64,000 nt of DNA, taken from contig JAWKLJ010000001.1 in NCBI GenBank assembly GCA_041392805.1, positions 1,054,001 to 1,118,000 of the forward strand. Reading direction: 5' to 3'. The notes under the pieces are model-generated. The model was not told the origin of the DNA and searched no databases. It worked only from the letters and a program-made list of their open reading frames with translations. This stretch comes from Saprospiraceae bacterium. GTDB taxonomy: Bacteria > Bacteroidota > Bacteroidia > Chitinophagales > Saprospiraceae. The translations under genes were made by a program, and so were the position numbers. Below are positions 60,913-64,000 of the stretch, one piece after another (the stretch's first letter is position 1; every line of letters begins with the position of its first letter).

Positions 60913-61682
60913 TGCGCCGAATAAGAGTCATACCTGTATTATTGTTACAAAATGGAGGATTGGTCAAATCTATTCGTTTTAAAAAGTACCAATACGTTGG
61001 CGATCCCATTAATGCTGTTAAAATCTTTAATGAAAAGGAAGTAGACGAAATCGTCATCTTAGATATTTCAGCTAGCAAAGACAGAAGGGGACCTAATATT
61101 AAACAGATTGCCGAAATAACAGGTGAGGCTTTTATGCCTTTGGCGTATGGCGGTGGCATTACTAAAATAGAAGAGATCAAACAAATTTTGTACGAAGGGG
61201 CTGAAAAGGTAGTATTAAATACTAGTGCTTTGGATTCGCCCAATTTAATTGCAGATGCCGCTAACCGTTTCGGCAATCAGAGTATTGTGGTATCCATAGA
61301 TGTAAAGAAGAATTGGCTGGGGCAATACAAAGTATATCGGGATAATGGAAGCAAAAGCACAGGCTATGATCCGGTGATTTTTGCCCAGCAAATGGAAAAA
61401 GCAGGTGCTGGAGAACTTTTTCTTTGCAGTATAGATCAGGATGGAACTTTTGGGGGTTATGACTTGGCTTTATTGCAAGAAGTAGCACAAGCTGTCAGCA
61501 TTCCCGTTATTGCCTGTGGAGGAGCCGCAGAAGTATCAGATTTTCATAAAGCCGTTAGCTTAGGTCATGCCTCCGCTGTAGCAGCAGGAAGCATGTTTGT
61601 TTTTCAGCGGCCGTATCGGGCTGTGTTGATCAGTTATCCTAAACAAAAAGAACTAAAAGAGACTGTTTTTAACTTATTATAG
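60912..61682 (+). CDS. HisF-like subunit of the polysaccharide locus
   Basis: A 256-residue TIM barrel. Beta-strand 1 reads VIPVLLLQNGGLVKS: where histidine-pathway HisF has the catalytic Asp (LDVxDG, D11 in T. maritima), this protein has Leu11. The second Asp (VSIDVKK) is kept. Loss of the acid catalyst fits a protein that only channels ammonia from HisH, as proposed for HisF2 in the WbpG system. GTG start overlapping the stop of the HisH-like gene by 1 base (TAGTG). Confidence 0.9.
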   Translation: MRRIRVIPVLLLQNGGLVKSIRFKKYQYVGDPINAVKIFNEKEVDEIVILDISASKDRRGPNIKQIAEITGEAFMPLAYGGGITKIEEIKQILYEGAEKVVLNTSALDSPNLIADAANRFGNQSIVVSIDVKKNWLGQYKVYRDNGSKSTGYDPVIFAQQMEKAGAGELFLCSIDQDGTFGGYDLALLQEVAQAVSIPVIACGGAAEVSDFHKAVSLGHASAVAAGSMFVFQRPYRAVLISYPKQKELKETVFNLL

Positions 61683-61683
61683 C

Positions 61684-62880
61684 ATGAAAACTTTATACGA
61701 CCAAGCTATCCTAGAGAAAGACCCAATTGCTAATCATGGACGTCCCTATCAGCAGTGCTCGATAAGTGTCATGGATACGATTGCTGATCCTAATATTACT
61801 TTTGATGAAAAAGGGATAAGCCACTACTATTATAAATATAAGGAGGAAGAGAGTCGCTTTGTTTTAAAAGGGGAAGCAGGGCAGCAAAAGCTAAAAGAAG
61901 CCATCGAAAAAATTAAATCGGCTGGTAAAAGCAAAGCATATGACTGTATTTTGGGCTTAAGTGGCGGGGTGGATAGTACTTATCTTTGTCTCTTAGCTAA
62001 GGAAAAAGGATTAAGGCCTTTGGTTGTTCATTGTGATAATGGTTGGAACTCAGAATTAGCACAGCATAATATCGAACAAACGGTCAATCGCTTAGGGTTT
62101 GATCTTTTTACTTACGTTATCAATTGGCCAGAATTTCGAGAACTACAGCTGTCTTATCTTAAAGCTTCGGTGGTAGACATAGAAGTGTTGACTGATCATG
62201 CCTTTATGGCGGTCCTTTATGAACAAGCACGCAAATGGAACATCAAATATGTCCTGGCAGGGATGAATATTGTGACCGAGCAAGTGCTGCCGTCCCATTG
62301 GATCTACAACAAAGGAGATTCCGTCAATATTAAAGCGATCCAAAAAAAGCACGGTAGTATTCCGTTGAAAGGCTTAAAAAGTTTTCCTTTTTTAAGTTAT
62401 AATACAAAAAAATATTGCTCAGATGTGCTCCAAATGGAAGTTATCACGCCCTTAAATTATATTGATTATGTGTATGATGAGGTAAAAGACAGAATTAAAA
62501 CGGAATTGGATTGGCGAGATTATGGTGGAAAACATTATGAATCCGTCTGGACACGCTTTTATCAAGGTTATATTTTGCCTACAAAATTTAATATTGATAA
62601 AAGGAAAGCACATTTTTCTAATTTAATTTTTTCGGGTCAATTAAGTAAAACCGAAGCACTTAACAAACTAAATATACCAGGTTATCCACAAGATTTGCTA
62701 CAAGCAGATTTTGACTTTGTAATTAAAAAATTTGGGCTTACAATAGAAAAATTTGAACAGATTATGAAGCTACCTAGGAGGGAACATACTGACTACGCTA
62801 TTCAAAAAGGTTTTTTTGAAACCTATCCTGTTTTCAAAGGGTTAAAACCGATTATTAAGGCTATTCGTAAAGGGTTTTGA
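61684..62880 (+). CDS. N-acetyl sugar amidotransferase, WbpG-like
   Basis: A 398-residue PP-loop ATPase: SGGVDS at residues 93-98 activates an N-acetyl group for attack by ammonia supplied by the HisH/HisF pair. It contains VLAGMNIVTEQVLPSHWIYN, TYVINWPEFRELQLSYLKA and CSDVLQMEVITPLNYIDYVYDEVK. Homologues have four zinc-binding Cys at the N-terminus; here only C25 is left. Expected product: an acetamidino sugar nucleotide. Starts 1 base after hisF-like gene. Confidence 0.92.
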   Translation: MKTLYDQAILEKDPIANHGRPYQQCSISVMDTIADPNITFDEKGISHYYYKYKEEESRFVLKGEAGQQKLKEAIEKIKSAGKSKAYDCILGLSGGVDSTYLCLLAKEKGLRPLVVHCDNGWNSELAQHNIEQTVNRLGFDLFTYVINWPEFRELQLSYLKASVVDIEVLTDHAFMAVLYEQARKWNIKYVLAGMNIVTEQVLPSHWIYNKGDSVNIKAIQKKHGSIPLKGLKSFPFLSYNTKKYCSDVLQMEVITPLNYIDYVYDEVKDRIKTELDWRDYGGKHYESVWTRFYQGYILPTKFNIDKRKAHFSNLIFSGQLSKTEALNKLNIPGYPQDLLQADFDFVIKKFGLTIEKFEQIMKLPRREHTDYAIQKGFFETYPVFKGLKPIIKAIRKGF

Positions 62881-62885
62881 AGAAA

Positions 62886-64000
62886 ATGTTGCAAGGGAAA
62901 AATATTTTGATAATATCACCCGAACCATGGAGTGATATGCATATTTCAAAACACCACTATGCTATCGAATTAACAATACGAGGCAATTTTGTTTTTTTCC
63001 TCAATCCCGTGAAAAATACGCCTAGTTTGAGCATAAAAATCCACCCCCACTTCAAAGTTAAAAACCTTTTCTTAATCAGTTTTTCTTGCATTATAACTTA
63101 TCGTGCAAAATTTCACTTTCGCTGGCTATTCAATTTATTTTTACATACACAAATCAGGCGAATACTTCATAAAATAGGTCGAAAAATAGATATTGTTTGG
63201 GATTTTGATAGAGGGCATCTTTATCAAGACTATTCAATATTCAGGTCCGAATTGAATATTTTCCATCCAGTAGATCAAGGTAGTGAAACCTTACCTCCCC
63301 AAAAAAGGCCTGATGTCATTTTCTCTGTTTCATCTGAAATATTGGATTTTTATTCTCAATTTACTACTCCTCATAAATATTTTATTAATCATGGTCTTGG
63401 TGATGTCTTTGCAGAATTAGCGAAACAGCGACTGGAGGAAGAATACACTTATGAGCCAAATGAAAAATTAGAAGCAGCATATATTGGAAACTTAATGATT
63501 CCATATATAGGACATAATGCTATTTTGAATGTTATACAGAATCACACAGATGTGATTTTTCATTTTTTTGGGCCATATAGTTTAAAACTGGAAAAAAACC
63601 TCACTCTTTGTGCAGTTAATTTCATAAATAAATTAAACTCGTTTCCAAATGTCCATTTGCATGGATTAACTAAAAAGCAAGATATTGTTGCTAAAATAAG
63701 AAGTGCTGACATTTTATTCTTTTATTATCATTCTGCTCCAGGTTACAACAGTGATAATACTCATAAAATACTGGAATACCTTAGTACTGGAAGAATTGTT
63801 ATTGGTAGTGTTTTGTCCTCTTACAGGAACTTAAATTTGTATCAACAGGCAAATACCGAAGAAGAATGGATAGCTATTTTCGCAAAAACGGTAAAACAAA
63901 TTGGGAAGCATAATACTATAGAACAGCAGCACAAGCGATTAAAATTTGTTTTGGAAAACACCTATAATGCTCAGTTGACTAAAATAAATGAAATTCTATT
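62886..64000 (+). CDS. Glycosyltransferase (GT4-like), 3' end outside the window
   Basis: The frame is open from ATG 62886 to the window's end (371 codons seen). It begins MLQGKNILIISPEPWSDM and has the C-terminal motif HKILEYLSTGRIVIGS (about residue 298), typical of GT-B family 4 enzymes, where the acidic residue binds the sugar nucleotide. It resembles TuaH-like proteins. It follows the WbpG-like gene after 5 bases and continues the same operon. Confidence 0.85.
   Translation, partial: MLQGKNILIISPEPWSDMHISKHHYAIELTIRGNFVFFLNPVKNTPSLSIKIHPHFKVKNLFLISFSCIITYRAKFHFRWLFNLFLHTQIRRILHKIGRKIDIVWDFDRGHLYQDYSIFRSELNIFHPVDQGSETLPPQKRPDVIFSVSSEILDFYSQFTTPHKYFINHGLGDVFAELAKQRLEEEYTYEPNEKLEAAYIGNLMIPYIGHNAILNVIQNHTDVIFHFFGPYSLKLEKNLTLCAVNFINKLNSFPNVHLHGLTKKQDIVAKIRSADILFFYYHSAPGYNSDNTHKILEYLSTGRIVIGSVLSSYRNLNLYQQANTEEEWIAIFAKTVKQIGKHNTIEQQHKRLKFVLENTYNAQLTKINEIL

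Noticed and set aside
60292..61682. Histidine biosynthesis hisH-hisF
   Set aside because: No other his genes are here, the HisF-like protein lacks the catalytic Asp, and a WbpG-like gene follows directly.
1..64000. rRNA, tRNA or tmRNA genes
   Set aside because: I looked for rRNA-like conserved segments and cloverleaf patterns in the gaps and saw none.

Overview
The window looks like a chromosomal segment of a Bacteroidota bacterium, most likely of the Saprospirales type. The signs are an LpxC-FabZ fusion, a type B L31 protein, the Bacteroidota-specific GlmU-like protein, a type IX secretion (T9SS) cargo protein, WbqC, several TAnnTTTG -7 promoter boxes and weak ribosome binding sites. No rRNA, tRNA or CRISPR array was seen. 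The window starts inside gatB and ends inside a glycosyltransferase gene.

Positions 1-9.6 kb are housekeeping genes: the gatB end, a MerR regulator, a SPOR protein, a minus-strand lipid A cluster (lpxD, lpxC-fabZ, lpxA, an ABC ATPase), then hemC, a NYN nuclease with a cold-shock domain, hemD and a lipoprotein. Positions 9.6-29.7 kb hold scattered genes: a zinc-ribbon protein, a response regulator, a spermidine-synthase-like protein, a GlmU-like protein, rpmE2, a Nudix hydrolase, baeRF and Dps, a GNAT-like protein, metH, a large exported protein and a MauG-type peroxidase. The gaps between them are filled by repeats: a 102-bp tandem array, two copies of a MITE-like element, and several families of long palindromes. 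Positions 29.7-33.4 kb carry a T9SS cargo gene and an HUH (Y1) REP-type transposase between arrays of palindromic repeats, plus a decayed second transposase copy.

From 33.7 kb to the end there is one large surface-polysaccharide locus on the plus strand. It opens with a winged-helix regulator behind two 17-bp palindromes. It then encodes a 2,3-diamino-uronic acid pathway (aminotransferase, dehydrogenase, acetyltransferase and oxidoreductase like WbpE, WbpA/TviB, WbpD and WbpB), a NusG-like antiterminator, an epimerase, a CpsB phosphatase, Wza-like and Wzc-like export and kinase proteins, glycosyltransferases, a WecE-like aminotransferase with a formyltransferase, an O-antigen ABC exporter (Wzm/Wzt), WbqC, two tandem beta-propeller proteins, and a HisH-HisF-WbpG-like set that should install an acetamidino group on a sugar.

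The most unusual aspect is how repeats are built into this locus. A four-helix-bundle gene sits between purine-rich and pyrimidine-rich inverted arms in the middle of the diamino-uronate genes. The same arm sequence occurs as a stand-alone hairpin at 23.9 kb and as a single arm inside the Wza-like gene, which also carries three in-frame repeat units at its 5' end. Other gaps in the locus hold their own hairpin families.
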